Assembly: GCF_014252035.1 (NCBI RefSeq) | Contig: NZ_CP059207.1 | Coordinates: forward strand, 399,578-463,577 | DNA length: 64,000 nt | Direction: 5' to 3' | Origin: Blattabacterium cuenoti | GTDB taxonomy: Bacteria > Bacteroidota > Bacteroidia > Flavobacteriales > Blattabacteriaceae | In this document: in pieces, positions 10,098 to 19,502 of the stretch | Numbering within the stretch: position 1 is the first letter of the stretch | Layout: each line of letters opens with the position of its first letter | The notes under the pieces: generated by a model | What the model was told of the DNA's origin: nothing | The model's input: the letters and a program-made list of their open reading frames with translations, nothing else | The model's database searches: none | Made by a program: the position numbers and the translations under genes

Positions 10098-10927
10098 TAA
10101 ATGCTAATTCTTTTAAAATTATTTATTTTTAATTTTTTATCAAATTTATTTAAATATTCACGTACAGTAATTTTATTATTTTTTATGAATTTTTGATTAA
10201 GAACTGTATTTTCAGATATGAATTTATCAAGTTTTCCTTTTATTATTTTTTCCATTATGTTTTTTGATTTACTATCAAAAAATTTTTTTTCTGTTTCTAA
10301 CTGATTTTTAATAATTTCTATTTCTTTTTTTATTAAAAAATTAGGAAAATCTTTCCTATCTATTGATATAGGATTCATTGCTGCTATTTGCATAGCAACA
10401 TCCTTTGCATAAAAAAGATCTACCTTTTTAGAAAAACCAACTAAAACTGAAATTCTATTATTATGTGTATAATCCACTACAAATGGTGATTCTAATCTCT
10501 CAAATATTTTCAATTCTATATTTTCTTTTGCCACTGATATTTTTTGATCAATCATTTCTTTAATACTTGTATTATCATTATACAATCCCATCAAAAAATT
10601 ATTTTTTGATAGATATAAAATAGATTTTTTTGATAATACTGATAAAAAATTTAAAAAAATATCACTTTTAGAAAGAAAATCAGTTTCACAACTGATACCT
10701 ATAATTGTACCAAAAGAATAATCAGAATTAACAGTAGAAATAATCGCACCTTCTTTCATTTCTGATGAAGAATGATTTATAGAAATTTTTTTTCCTATTT
10801 TTTTTAAAAAAGAAATGGCATTTTCTATATTACCATCAGTTTTTTCCAATGCTTTTTTGCAATCCATTATTCCAATTCCCGTAACTTTCCTAAGTTTATT
10901 AATTTGATGTAAAAGTATTTTGTTCAT
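10097..10927 (-). CDS. tsf: Elongation factor Ts
   Basis: EF-Ts is the nucleotide-exchange factor for EF-Tu. The N-terminal UBA-like segment INKLRKVTGIGIMDCKKAL (about residues 9-27) and the EF-Tu-contact motif ETDFLSKSD (about 80-88, usually ETDFVA-N) are visible. At 276 residues it is full length, but the C-terminal half is diverged and K/N/I-rich. It follows rpsB by 9 bp, the usual rpsB-tsf pair. Confidence 0.95.
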   Translation of the reverse strand: MNKILLHQINKLRKVTGIGIMDCKKALEKTDGNIENAISFLKKIGKKISINHSSSEMKEGAIISTVNSDYSFGTIIGISCETDFLSKSDIFLNFLSVLSKKSILYLSKNNFLMGLYNDNTSIKEMIDQKISVAKENIELKIFERLESPFVVDYTHNNRISVLVGFSKKVDLFYAKDVAMQIAAMNPISIDRKDFPNFLIKKEIEIIKNQLETEKKFFDSKSKNIMEKIIKGKLDKFISENTVLNQKFIKNNKITVREYLNKFDKKLKINNFKRISI

Positions 10928-10936
10928 TTTTTGTAT

Positions 10937-11662
10937 TTAATTAACTTTTTTTTCCTTATTATCTACATCATTTTTTTCATTTTTTAAAGAATATCCTTTT
11001 TGAATAGCTTCTGTTACATATTTTAAAATTATATCTATAGATTTTGATGAATCATCATTAGATGGTATAGGGTATTCTATTTCATTAGGATTAGTGTTAG
11101 TATCTACCATAGCAAAAATGGGAATTTTCAACTTTTTAGCTTCAGTAAATGCTATTTTTTCTTTATTTGGATCTACTAAAAAAATGCCTCCTGGTATATG
11201 ATTCATATTTGAAATACTTCCTAAATTTTTATATAATTTTGTATAAACTCTATCAATTAATAACCTTTCTTTCTTTAATAAAGTGTTAAAAGTCCCATTT
11301 TTTTTCATCTTATCTATATTATTCATTTTTTTTATAGATTTTCGAATGGTGCTAAAATTAGTGAGTAACCCACCTAACCATCTTTCCGTAACACATGGCA
11401 TACTAACTTTTTTTGCATATAAAAAAACTTTTTCTTTTGCTTGATCTTTTGTTCCTACTAGTAGTATTTTTTTTCCAGAAACCACTATATTTTTTAATGC
11501 ATCACACGCTTGATTTAATTTAATTACCGTCTTATGTAAATCTATGATGTGAATGCCACCTTTTTTCATAAATATAAAAGGTCGCATATTAGGATTCCAC
11601 TTTCTTGCAATATGTCCAAAATGGACACCAGCTTTTAATAAATCCTGAGTATTAATTTTCAT
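10937..11662 (-). CDS. rpsB: 30S ribosomal protein S2
   Basis: S2 is a surface protein of the small subunit that binds late and helps S1 attach. The start includes DLLKAGVHFGHIARKWNPNM. Later segments RWLGGLLTNFSTIRKSI and PIFAMVDTNTNPNEIEYPIP are diagnostic. The 241-residue length is normal, with a charged C-terminal tail. The cluster rplM-rpsI-rpsB-tsf is the usual Bacteroidetes order. Confidence 0.97.
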   Translation of the reverse strand: MKINTQDLLKAGVHFGHIARKWNPNMRPFIFMKKGGIHIIDLHKTVIKLNQACDALKNIVVSGKKILLVGTKDQAKEKVFLYAKKVSMPCVTERWLGGLLTNFSTIRKSIKKMNNIDKMKKNGTFNTLLKKERLLIDRVYTKLYKNLGSISNMNHIPGGIFLVDPNKEKIAFTEAKKLKIPIFAMVDTNTNPNEIEYPIPSNDDSSKSIDIILKYVTEAIQKGYSLKNEKNDVDNKEKKVN

Positions 11663-11691
11663 TTATTCTTCATTTTTTTATTTAGTAATTT

Positions 11692-12069
11692 TTAACGTTT
11701 TGAAAATTGATATTTTTTTCTAGCTTTTTTTTGTCCAAATTTTTTTCTTTCTACTTCTCTAGAATCACGTGTTAATAAACCTTCAAATTTTAATTTTTTT
11801 CTATTTTTTTCATTTAAAATACAAAGTGCACGAGAAATAGCAAGACGAATAGCTTCTGCTTGACCATTAATTCCCCCTCCAATAACTTTTATAGTTATAT
11901 CCAATTGATTCAATTTATCTGTAATTTTAATAGGATATAAAATTTTTTGATGAATGTAGTTAGGAAAATATTCTTCTATTTTTTTTGTATTAACAGTTAT
12001 TAAACCGTTTCCCAATTTTAGATATATACGTGCAAGAGATCTTTTTCTTCTTCCTATGGAATGAATCAT
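11692..12069 (-). CDS. rpsI: 30S ribosomal protein S9
   Basis: S9 reaches the P-site tRNA through its C-terminal tail. The protein (125 residues) starts IHSIGRRKRSLARIYL, has VIGGGINGQAEAIRLAISRAL in the middle and ends in the typical basic tail, KFGQKKARKKYQFSKR. It follows rplM by 7 bp. Confidence 0.97.
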   Translation of the reverse strand: MIHSIGRRKRSLARIYLKLGNGLITVNTKKIEEYFPNYIHQKILYPIKITDKLNQLDITIKVIGGGINGQAEAIRLAISRALCILNEKNRKKLKFEGLLTRDSREVERKKFGQKKARKKYQFSKR

Positions 12070-12076
12070 TTTTTAA

Positions 12077-12520
12077 TTAATTTTTTAATAAAATAGGTTT
12101 TTGGGATTGATGTTTATGATTTTCTTCAGGATATACATAAAGTTTTTTCAACATTAAACGTCCTAAACGACTTTTCGGTAACATACCTCTAACAGATTTA
12201 TATATTAAAATTCTAGAATCCTTATTTAATAAATCTTTAAATAAAATAATTTTTTTTCCTCCTGGATATCCGGTATATCGAATATATTTTTTGTTATTCC
12301 ACTTATTTCCTGTTACTAATATATTATTAGAATTTATAACTATAACATAATCTCCGCAATCTATATGTGGTGAATAAAATATTTTATATTTCCCCATTAT
12401 AACATTTGCAATGTTTGAAGAAAATCTTCCAAGAACTTGATTTTTAGCATCCATAATAAACCATGATCTTATTATAGATTTTTTGTTAAATGAAAGAGTT
12501 TTAAAACTTAACGTATTCAT
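12077..12520 (-). CDS. rplM: 50S ribosomal protein L13
   Basis: L13 is an early-assembly protein of the large subunit. The frame is open upstream to 12574, but the added 18 residues are hydrophobic and foreign to the family. The ATG at 12520 gives MNTLSFKTLSFNKKSI, the normal Bacteroidetes start. Family blocks are WFIMDAKNQVLGRFSSNIA, DCGDYVIVINSNNI and KSVRGMLPKSRLGRLML. It is the first gene of the rplM-rpsI-rpsB-tsf-gpmI run and faces away from dnaK. Confidence 0.95.
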   Translation of the reverse strand: MNTLSFKTLSFNKKSIIRSWFIMDAKNQVLGRFSSNIANVIMGKYKIFYSPHIDCGDYVIVINSNNILVTGNKWNNKKYIRYTGYPGGKKIILFKDLLNKDSRILIYKSVRGMLPKSRLGRLMLKKLYVYPEENHKHQSQKPILLKN

Positions 12521-12578
12521 AAAAATATAATTCTTTGTTATTATTAATATAAGTATTTTTAAAAATATTACCATTTAA

Positions 12579-12593
12579 TGACTTTTTGTCATA
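12579..12593. repeat. Small inverted repeat upstream of dnaK
   Basis: ATGAC and GTCAT arms are separated by five T residues. It lies 72 bp upstream of the sigma-54-like element of dnaK, in the 196 bp region between the divergent rplM and dnaK genes. The same half-site, in the opposite arrangement, occurs upstream of groES. It could be an activator-binding site or chance; the arms are short. Confidence 0.3.
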
Positions 12594-12664
12594 TTTATTT
12601 GATAAAATTATTGTTATACATCATATTCCTTTATTTCTTTTAATAAAAAGATTTATTTTCATTA

Positions 12665-12680
12665 TGGCATAATGATTGTT
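12665..12680 (+). promoter_or_regulatory. Sigma-54-like (-24/-12) promoter element of dnaK
   Basis: The sequence TGGCATAATGATTGTT fits the sigma-54 pattern TGGCAC-N5-TTGCT: the -24 GG is at 12666-12667, then 10 bases, then GT in place of the usual GC at 12678-12679. The first base is 52 bp before the dnaK ATG, close to the 50 bp for the matching element of groES. The implied start of transcription is about 12690. The -12 GT is a known kind of weakening, so this is less certain than the groES site. Confidence 0.5.
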
Positions 12681-12716
12681 GGATATTTATTCATATAACT
12701 AGAAATACCTGATAAA

Positions 12717-14609
12717 ATGAGTAAAATTATAGGAATAGATTTAGGAACTACAAATTCTTGTGTCGCTGTAATGGAGATTAATGATCCTGTTGTTATACCA
12801 AATTCTGAAGGAAAAAGAACGACTCCATCCATAGTTGCTTTTGTAGAAGGTGGAGAAAGAAAAATAGGAGATCCAGCAAAAAGACAAGCAGTTACTAATC
12901 CTAGTAAAACCATTTTTTCTATTAAAAGATTCATGGGAAGAATGTATTCAGAAGTGACAGAAGAACTAAAACATGTTCCTTATAAAGTAATAAAAGGAGG
13001 AAATAATACGCCTCGTGTAGACATAGAAGGAAGATTATATGCGCCTCAAGAAATATCTGCAATGATTTTGCAAAAAATGAAAAAAACAGCTGAAGATTAT
13101 TTAGGAACAGAAATAAATAGAGCTGTAATTACAGTTCCAGCATATTTTAATGATGCACAGAGACAAGCTACAAAAGAAGCTGGAGAAATAGCAGGGTTAA
13201 AGGTAGAAAGAATTATTAATGAACCTACTGCTGCTGCTTTAGCTTATGGAATGGATAAAAATAAACAAAACAAAAAAATAGTAGTATACGATTTAGGAGG
13301 AGGAACTTTTGATGTTTCCATTTTAGAATTAGGTGATGGAGTTTTTGAAGTTCTTTCAACCAATGGTGATACTCACTTAGGAGGAGATGATTTTGATCAA
13401 GTTATCATTAATTATCTCGCTGATGAGTTTAAATATAAAGAAGGATTAGATTTAAGGAAAGACCCTATGGCATTACAACGTTTAAAAGAAGCTTCAGAAA
13501 AAGCGAAAATAGAATTATCCTCTTCTAATCAAACGGAAATTAACCTTCCGTATATTACAGCTACAGATTCTGGGCCTAAACATTTAGTCATAACTTTAAC
13601 TCGTTCTAAATTTGAACAACTATCAGAAAATTTGATTAAAAGATCAATAAATCCATGTTCTAAGGCATTAAAAGATGCAAATTTGACTACTAAAAATATT
13701 GATGAGGTTATTTTGGTAGGTGGATCTACTCGTATACCTAAAGTACAAGAAGAAGTAGAAAAATTTTTTAATAAAAAACCATCTAAAGGAGTTAATCCAG
13801 ATGAAGTAGTAGCTATTGGTGCTGCAATACAGGGAGGAGTTTTAACAGGAGATGTACAAGACGTATTGTTATTAGATGTTACACCTTTATCTTTAGGAAT
13901 TGAAACTTTAGGTGGTGTATTTACAAAATTAATTGGTTCAAATACAACTATACCAACTAAAAAATCAGAAACATTTTCCACAGCTTCTGATAATCAATCA
14001 GCTGTTACTATAAGAGTTGGACAAGGAGAAAGACCTATTTTTAAAGATAATAAAGAAATAGGTAGATTTGATTTAGTAGATATTCCTCCTGCTCCTAGAG
14101 GGGTTCCTCAAATAGAAGTAACTTTCGATATAGATGCTAATGGTATACTTAACGTTTCTGCAAAAGATAAAGGTACCGGGAAAGAACAATCAATACGAAT
14201 TGAAACATCTTCTGGATTAAATCAAGAAGAAATAGAAAAAATGAAAATGGAAGCAAAAGAAAATGCTAAAATGGATGAAAAAATAAAAGAAGAAATCAAT
14301 AAGTTAAATACTGCAGATAATCAAATATTTCAAACAGAAAAACAATTAAAAGATAATGAAAATAAATTATCTGAAGATAACAAAAAAAATATAAAAAAAC
14401 ATTTAGAAGAATTAAAAAAAGTTCATTCAAAAAAAGATTTTTCCGCTATTGATAATTGTATTAAAAATTTAAATGAAGCTTGGGCAAAAGCATCCCAAGA
14501 TTTATATAAAACGAAAAACGATAAATCAAATGAAAAAAATACTAATAATAGTCAAAAAGAAAAAGGAAATGAAAATATACAAGATGTTGATTATGAAGAA
14601 GTAAAATAA
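12717..14609 (+). CDS. dnaK: Chaperone DnaK (Hsp70)
   Basis: DnaK is the ATP-driven Hsp70 chaperone. The nucleotide-binding domain begins [16 protein letters not shown] (residues 4-19) and contains [17 protein letters not shown] (about 190-206) and [16 protein letters not shown] (about 336). The substrate-binding domain and helical lid follow, and the protein ends in DVDYEEVK, the Hsp70 C-terminal motif. Length is 630 residues. It stands alone between divergent rplM and convergent psd; dnaJ and grpE are not in this window. Its promoter resembles that of groESL. Confidence 0.99.
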   Translation: MSKIIGIDLGTTNSCVAVMEINDPVVIPNSEGKRTTPSIVAFVEGGERKIGDPAKRQAVTNPSKTIFSIKRFMGRMYSEVTEELKHVPYKVIKGGNNTPRVDIEGRLYAPQEISAMILQKMKKTAEDYLGTEINRAVITVPAYFNDAQRQATKEAGEIAGLKVERIINEPTAAALAYGMDKNKQNKKIVVYDLGGGTFDVSILELGDGVFEVLSTNGDTHLGGDDFDQVIINYLADEFKYKEGLDLRKDPMALQRLKEASEKAKIELSSSNQTEINLPYITATDSGPKHLVITLTRSKFEQLSENLIKRSINPCSKALKDANLTTKNIDEVILVGGSTRIPKVQEEVEKFFNKKPSKGVNPDEVVAIGAAIQGGVLTGDVQDVLLLDVTPLSLGIETLGGVFTKLIGSNTTIPTKKSETFSTASDNQSAVTIRVGQGERPIFKDNKEIGRFDLVDIPPAPRGVPQIEVTFDIDANGILNVSAKDKGTGKEQSIRIETSSGLNQEEIEKMKMEAKENAKMDEKIKEEINKLNTADNQIFQTEKQLKDNENKLSEDNKKNIKKHLEELKKVHSKKDFSAIDNCIKNLNEAWAKASQDLYKTKNDKSNEKNTNNSQKEKGNENIQDVDYEEVK

Positions 14610-14656
14610 AAATATAATGAAAATGGGAGATGTTATACTATTAAAAAAAACAAAAG

Positions 14657-15328
14657 TTAAGGAAGTATAGATATGATGGTTATTCCTCCGATAACCTTTT
14701 CTCCCTTTTTCACTTTAATTATAGATGTATTAGGAATAAAAATATCAACTCTGGATCCAAATTTAATAAATCCAAATTCTTCTCCCTTTTTTGCAACATC
14801 ATTAATTTTTGAATATAGCACAATGCGACGTGCTATAAATCCTGCTATTTGCCTAAATAGTATATTTTCTCCTGTTTTTGTCCGTATAACTACAGTTGTA
14901 TGTTCATTATTTAATGATGACTTTTTTAACCAGGCAATCATATATTTTCCAATATGATATTTTGCATAGACAACTTTTCCAGAAATAGGATATCTGTTAA
15001 CATGTATATCTAGTGGAGACATGAAAATAGATATGCAAATACAGTTTTTATTTAAAAATTCATTTTCAAACACTTTTTTTATTTCTATTATTTTACCATT
15101 GGCAGGAGATACTACTAATTTAGTATATTCTTTTTTATTTATTTCTTTTAAATCTATTTTTGGATTTCTAAAGAAAAAAATAAAAAAAACATAAAACGTG
15201 ATTAAAAATATAGAAAACAAAAAGTGTAATAATCTAGAAGAAAATAAGAAAAAAAATAAAATTATTAATAATATTAGTATTATTAACATATATATTAATA
15301 ACGGAAAACCTTCTCTATGAATAATCAT
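14657..15328 (-). CDS. psd: Phosphatidylserine decarboxylase, membrane-anchored short form
   Basis: This enzyme makes phosphatidylethanolamine from phosphatidylserine. The N-terminus carries a long hydrophobic region (about residues 9-52). The active-site motif FGSRVD (190-195) holds the Gly191-Ser192 bond that is cut autocatalytically to form the pyruvoyl group. HVNRYPISG and AGFIARRIV are also typical. At 223 residues it belongs to the short, archaetidylserine-like class common in Bacteroidetes. It follows cdsA in the same direction; the two are consecutive stages of the same pathway. Confidence 0.94.
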   Translation of the reverse strand: MIIHREGFPLLIYMLIILILLIILFFFLFSSRLLHFLFSIFLITFYVFFIFFFRNPKIDLKEINKKEYTKLVVSPANGKIIEIKKVFENEFLNKNCICISIFMSPLDIHVNRYPISGKVVYAKYHIGKYMIAWLKKSSLNNEHTTVVIRTKTGENILFRQIAGFIARRIVLYSKINDVAKKGEEFGFIKFGSRVDIFIPNTSIIKVKKGEKVIGGITIISILP

Positions 15329-15460
15329 AATAAATTATTGAATAACTAACTACTTACTCATTACTATTATAAATAAAATAATTACTAATATAAATAGTAA
15401 CTTATTATTTAACAACATAATAAATTAATATTAGTATTTATGATAGTTTTTTATTATTTA

Positions 15461-16267
15461 CTATTTAATAATATTTATTATTGTTGTTATAATGGGTATA
15501 ACAAAAATAAAACTATCTAATCTATCTAAAAAACCTCCATGACCAGGAAACCATATTCCTGAATTTTTTACATGATAATATCTTTTTATAGTAGATTCTA
15601 CAAAATCTCCAATAGTGGCAAAAAAAGGAATAATAAATGATAAAAAAAGCCAATACTTTTTTCCCCATATATTGAATAGTAAAAAACCTAATACTGAACA
15701 AAAAAATAATCCTCCAAAAAAACCTTCTACAGATTTTTTTGGAGAAATAGATATAGATATTTTTATTTTTCCCCATTTTTTTCCTATTAAATAGGATAAA
15801 GAATCATTTGTCCATATTAAAATAAAAGTACCCAAAACTAGTCTTTTCCCAATTGTTATGTATATATAATTGACTAAATAAAAAGGAATTATAATATAAA
15901 CTAAACCAAAAATTAAACGACTTACTTGTTCTATTTTTTCTTTATGAGAAGAATTTTTAGAGAATAACTGAATCATGAAAAAAATTGTAGAATAAGGAAT
16001 AAAACACATTACATATGAAGTTAATCCTTTTTCAAAAAAAAAATCAATAACAATAGAAAGTACAAAAAAAAATGGGACTATTTGAATTAAAAATTTTTTA
16101 GTTTTGGATATCACTAAATATTCAAATAAACAAAAAAAGGATAATAACATCATAATTATTCTAAAAAAAATTCCACCTTGTTCAATAGAAAATAAAATTA
16201 TAATAACATAAAAAAAACCAGTAATAGATCTTATTAAAAAATTTGAATTTAAATAGTATTTATTCAT
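15461..16267 (-). CDS. cdsA: Phosphatidate cytidylyltransferase (CDP-diglyceride synthase)
   Basis: CdsA makes CDP-diacylglycerol from phosphatidate and CTP in the inner membrane. The protein (268 residues) is highly hydrophobic with roughly seven to eight membrane segments. The C-terminal signature GDFVESTIKRYYHVKNSG followed by FPGHGGFLDRLDSF is the CDS family motif with its metal-binding aspartates. The neighbours ftsH and psd keep the Bacteroidetes order. pyrG, which supplies CTP, is nearby at 21284. Confidence 0.95.
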   Translation of the reverse strand: MNKYYLNSNFLIRSITGFFYVIIILFSIEQGGIFFRIIMMLLSFFCLFEYLVISKTKKFLIQIVPFFFVLSIVIDFFFEKGLTSYVMCFIPYSTIFFMIQLFSKNSSHKEKIEQVSRLIFGLVYIIIPFYLVNYIYITIGKRLVLGTFILIWTNDSLSYLIGKKWGKIKISISISPKKSVEGFFGGLFFCSVLGFLLFNIWGKKYWLFLSFIIPFFATIGDFVESTIKRYYHVKNSGIWFPGHGGFLDRLDSFIFVIPIITTIINIIK

Positions 16268-16331
16268 TAATAATCAATTTTATCAATAAATATATTTTTT
16301 ATTAATCATGAATTAATATTACTGTATGATA

Positions 16332-18248
16332 TTAATTGAATACTTCATTCATTTCATCAGGGAAAGGTCTTTCTCCAAATATTTGTTTCAAATCTTCTCT
16401 GAAAAGAACTTCTTTTTCTAATAATTGATTAGCAAGAATAGATAATTTTTTTTCATTATTTTTCAATATATCTTTTGCTCTTTGAGATTGTTCTTTTATA
16501 ATTTTTGATATTTCTTCATCTATAATTTGAGCTGTTTTCTCACTATAAGGTTTAGAAAAATTAAATTCATCTTCTCCTGTAGAATCATAATAAGATACAT
16601 TTCCTATTCTATCATTAAGACCGAAAATAGTTACCATAGATTGAGCTTGTTTAGTAACTCTTTCTAAATCATTTAAAGCTCCTGTAGATATATTTTTAAA
16701 TATAATTTCTTCAGCAGACCTACCTGCTAACAATGTACATATTTCATCTTTCATTTGTTCAACAGTAGTTAATTGTCTTTCTTCTGGCAAATACCATGCA
16801 GCACCTAAAGTTCTTCCTCTTGGAACTATAGTGACCTTAACAAAAGGAGATGAATGTTCTAATAACCAACTTATAGTTGCATGACCAGCTTCATGATAAG
16901 CAATTCTTTTTTTTTCATTTGGTTTTATAATCTTATTTTTTTTCTCCAAACCACATACAATACGATCTATAGCATCTATAAAATCTTGATTATCTATTTT
17001 TGATCTATTTTTTCTTGCTGCAATAAGAGCTGATTCGTTACAAATATTCGCTATATCAGCTCCACTAAATCCTGGAGTTTGTTTAGCTAAAAAATCTATA
17101 TCTACGTTATTTGACAATATTAATCTCTTTAAATGAACAAGAAATATTTCTTTTCTCTCATTTAATTCAGGAAGATCTACTATTATTGTTCGATCAAAAC
17201 GTCCAGGTCGAAGTAATGCTTTGTCCAAAATATCAGATCTATTAGTAGCAGCTAATACAATAACATTAGTATTAGTTTCAAAACCATCCATTTCTGTCAA
17301 TAGTTGATTTAAAGTATTTTCTCTCTCATCATTTGAACCTGCAATACTACTTTTACCTCTAGATCTTCCTATAGCATCTATTTCATCAATAAAAATTATG
17401 CAAGGAGATTTATCTTTAGCTTTTTCAAATAAATCTCTGACCCTAGAAGCTCCTACACCAACAAACATTTCTACAAAATCAGAACCTGATAAAGAAAAAA
17501 ACGGGACTTTAGCTTCTCCAGCTACAGCTTTTGCTAATAATGTTTTTCCTGTACCAGGAAGACCAATCAATAAAGCTCCTTTTGGTATTTTACCTCCTAA
17601 TTTAGTATATCTATTTGGACTTTTTAAAAAGTCTACTATTTCTTGAACTTCTTCTTTTGCGCCTTCTAGTCCAGCTACGTCTTTAAATGTAATTTTTACA
17701 TTATCATTTTCATCAAATAATTTAGCTTTGGATTTTCCTATATTAAATATTTGACTTCCTGGCCCACCACCTGTTGCGCTTATCCTTCGGAAAATGAAAA
17801 TCCAAAAAATAATTAGAAGTATAAAAAAAATTCCATAATCAAAAAAAAATTTTGTTATAGTGTACTCTTGTTGATTTTTAAAATCTATTGTAGTATTTAA
17901 ATTATATTTTTTCTTATAATCTTCAAATTTTTTTTGAAAAAATTGTAAATCTCCTATTTCAAATTCATATTTTAATAGAGAAGACGTTAATTTTTTTTCA
18001 TTATTATATGTATTTGGATTTTTTTGAAAGAAAACGTTTTTTTTTAAATAAACAAGTACAGTTTCTTTATGTTTTACTACAATTTTTTGTACTTCTCCTT
18101 TTGATAAAATATCAAAAAAAGTGTCCTGATCTATTTTTTTAGGATTAGAAAGAGAAGATTTAAAAAAAAATATTCCCAAAAATATCGCAAATATAACCGC
18201 ATATATCCAAAAAAAATTACTCTTACTTTTTATTTTTTTATTTATCAT
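16332..18248 (-). CDS. ftsH: ATP-dependent zinc metalloprotease FtsH
   Basis: FtsH is the membrane-bound AAA+ protease for damaged membrane and regulatory proteins. Two membrane segments (about residues 12-29 and 137-154) flank a periplasmic domain. Walker A is GLPGTGKT (229-236) and Walker B is IIFIDEID (284-291). The zinc site is HEAGH at 452-456. The length of 638 is normal. It is transcribed with rsfS upstream and cdsA downstream. It is one of three AAA+ proteins in the window, with ClpX and the sigma-54 activator. Confidence 0.98.
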   Translation of the reverse strand: MINKKIKSKSNFFWIYAVIFAIFLGIFFFKSSLSNPKKIDQDTFFDILSKGEVQKIVVKHKETVLVYLKKNVFFQKNPNTYNNEKKLTSSLLKYEFEIGDLQFFQKKFEDYKKKYNLNTTIDFKNQQEYTITKFFFDYGIFFILLIIFWIFIFRRISATGGGPGSQIFNIGKSKAKLFDENDNVKITFKDVAGLEGAKEEVQEIVDFLKSPNRYTKLGGKIPKGALLIGLPGTGKTLLAKAVAGEAKVPFFSLSGSDFVEMFVGVGASRVRDLFEKAKDKSPCIIFIDEIDAIGRSRGKSSIAGSNDERENTLNQLLTEMDGFETNTNVIVLAATNRSDILDKALLRPGRFDRTIIVDLPELNERKEIFLVHLKRLILSNNVDIDFLAKQTPGFSGADIANICNESALIAARKNRSKIDNQDFIDAIDRIVCGLEKKNKIIKPNEKKRIAYHEAGHATISWLLEHSSPFVKVTIVPRGRTLGAAWYLPEERQLTTVEQMKDEICTLLAGRSAEEIIFKNISTGALNDLERVTKQAQSMVTIFGLNDRIGNVSYYDSTGEDEFNFSKPYSEKTAQIIDEEISKIIKEQSQRAKDILKNNEKKLSILANQLLEKEVLFREDLKQIFGERPFPDEMNEVFN

Positions 18249-18293
18249 ATGACAGGTTTCTTCATTATTGTTTTAAAAAACTAAATTTAATCA

Positions 18294-18611
18294 TCAAATA
18301 TCTTTCCAAAGGCTTTCTATGTTATAAAAATATCTTTTTTCTTTTTGAAAAATGTGAACAACAATAGAAATATAATCAATTAAAATCCATTCCTTACTTC
18401 TTAAACCTTCTATGTGATAAGGTTTTTTATTCATTTTTTCAATTGTAAATTTTTCTATAGATTGATATATAGCAAAAATTTGATTTTTTGAATTACCATT
18501 GCAAATCACAAAATAATCACAAATGAAATTTACTTTTTTCCGTAAATTTATTACAGATATATTCTCTCCTTTTACCATTTGAATTCCTTCTATAATATTA
18601 TATAATAACAT
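18294..18611 (-). CDS. rsfS: Ribosomal silencing factor RsfS
   Basis: RsfS (RsfA/YbeB) binds L14 and blocks subunit joining when growth slows. The 105 residues carry the family blocks FICDYFVICNGNSKNQI, PYHIEGLRSKEWILIDY and ISIVVHIFQKEKRYFYNIE. It lies directly upstream of ftsH and divergent from birA, an arrangement common in Flavobacteriia. No anomalies are seen. Confidence 0.94.
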   Translation of the reverse strand: MLLYNIIEGIQMVKGENISVINLRKKVNFICDYFVICNGNSKNQIFAIYQSIEKFTIEKMNKKPYHIEGLRSKEWILIDYISIVVHIFQKEKRYFYNIESLWKDI

Positions 18612-18709
18612 AATAACAAAATAAAATTATTTTTTATATTTTTATGTTATATATTAAGTTCAATTAATTTTTATTATTTTTTAACATATAAAACTAAAAA
18701 AGATAAATC

Positions 18710-18734
18710 AATATCGATTTTTTAAATCGATATT
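18710..18734. repeat. Perfect 11-bp inverted repeat upstream of birA
   Basis: Two arms of 11 bases (AATATCGATTT and its exact complement) are separated by three T residues. It lies 21 bp upstream of the birA TTG start, within the 144 bp divergent rsfS-birA region. It could be an operator or a hairpin at the 5' end of the birA mRNA. BirA here has no N-terminal helix-turn-helix, so autoregulation by BirA is unlikely. Confidence 0.5.
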
Positions 18735-18755
18735 CGATAATAAAAATTTATAATT

Positions 18756-19502
18756 TTGAAAAAATTAATTTGGCCTATACATTTAATTTTATTGAAAAAA
18801 ATTAATTCTACTAATCAATATGCAAAAAAATACATAAACATTTGGAATAATTGGACTGTTATTTGGACAATGAATCAAACTAACGGAAATGGTGTTGGAA
18901 AAAATATATGGCATTCAGAAAAATATAAAAATTTAACATTCAGTATCATATTAAAACCTATTGTGCCATTATCTATAGAAAAAAAATATATCATAAATAT
19001 TATTATTAGTAATGCTATTCAAAAAATTTTATCTTATCATTATTCTAATGATTTATTTTCAATTAAATGGCCAAATGATATTATACTAGATAATAAAAAA
19101 ATAGGAGGTATTTTGATAGAAAATAACGTTTTTTCAAAAAAAATTTACTTATCTATTATAGGAATAGGATTAAATATTAATCAGACAGAATTTGATGAAA
19201 AATGGAAAGCTACTTCTTTAAAAAAGAATTTAAAAGTAAATTCTAAACTAGATTACTTATTTTATGAAATGATATTATCTATACAAAAAGAATATTTTTT
19301 ATATATAAAGTTTGGAGAAGTTTTTATAAGAAAATATTATATAAATAATTTATTTTTAAAAAATAAAAGTTCTCTTTTTTACTATAAAAAAAAAATATTT
19401 TTAGGAATTATTAAATCTATAACAAATAAAGGTCTTTTAATTATTGAATATAATAAAAAATATTGTTTTTTTTTTGAAAAAGAAATAAAAATTATAATGT
19501 AG
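18756..19502 (+). CDS. birA: Biotin--protein ligase, catalytic-only form
   Basis: BirA attaches biotin to the carrier protein of carboxylases through biotinyl-AMP. The start is TTG. The 248 residues begin directly at the catalytic domain, with no repressor helix-turn-helix. SIKWPNDIILDNKKIGGIL (residues 102-120) is the conserved lysine/biotin region. The biotinyl-AMP loop, usually GRGRRG or GRGQRG, reads GNGVGK (44-49), so both key arginines are missing. The 3' end overlaps yidC by 11 nt, tail to tail. It is a ligase by fold, but activity may be altered. Confidence 0.88.
   Translation: MKKLIWPIHLILLKKINSTNQYAKKYINIWNNWTVIWTMNQTNGNGVGKNIWHSEKYKNLTFSIILKPIVPLSIEKKYIINIIISNAIQKILSYHYSNDLFSIKWPNDIILDNKKIGGILIENNVFSKKIYLSIIGIGLNINQTEFDEKWKATSLKKNLKVNSKLDYLFYEMILSIQKEYFLYIKFGEVFIRKYYINNLFLKNKSSLFYYKKKIFLGIIKSITNKGLLIIEYNKKYCFFFEKEIKIIM

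Noticed and set aside
13529-13981. 150-codon frame antisense to dnaK
   Set aside because: Lies wholly within a well-conserved gene and reflects codon bias on the coding strand; no homology or start context.
15329-15460. Small gene or RNA in the 132 bp between cdsA and psd
   Set aside because: Only A/T-rich repeats such as TAATAA and AATTACTAATA; no frame or conserved fold is seen.
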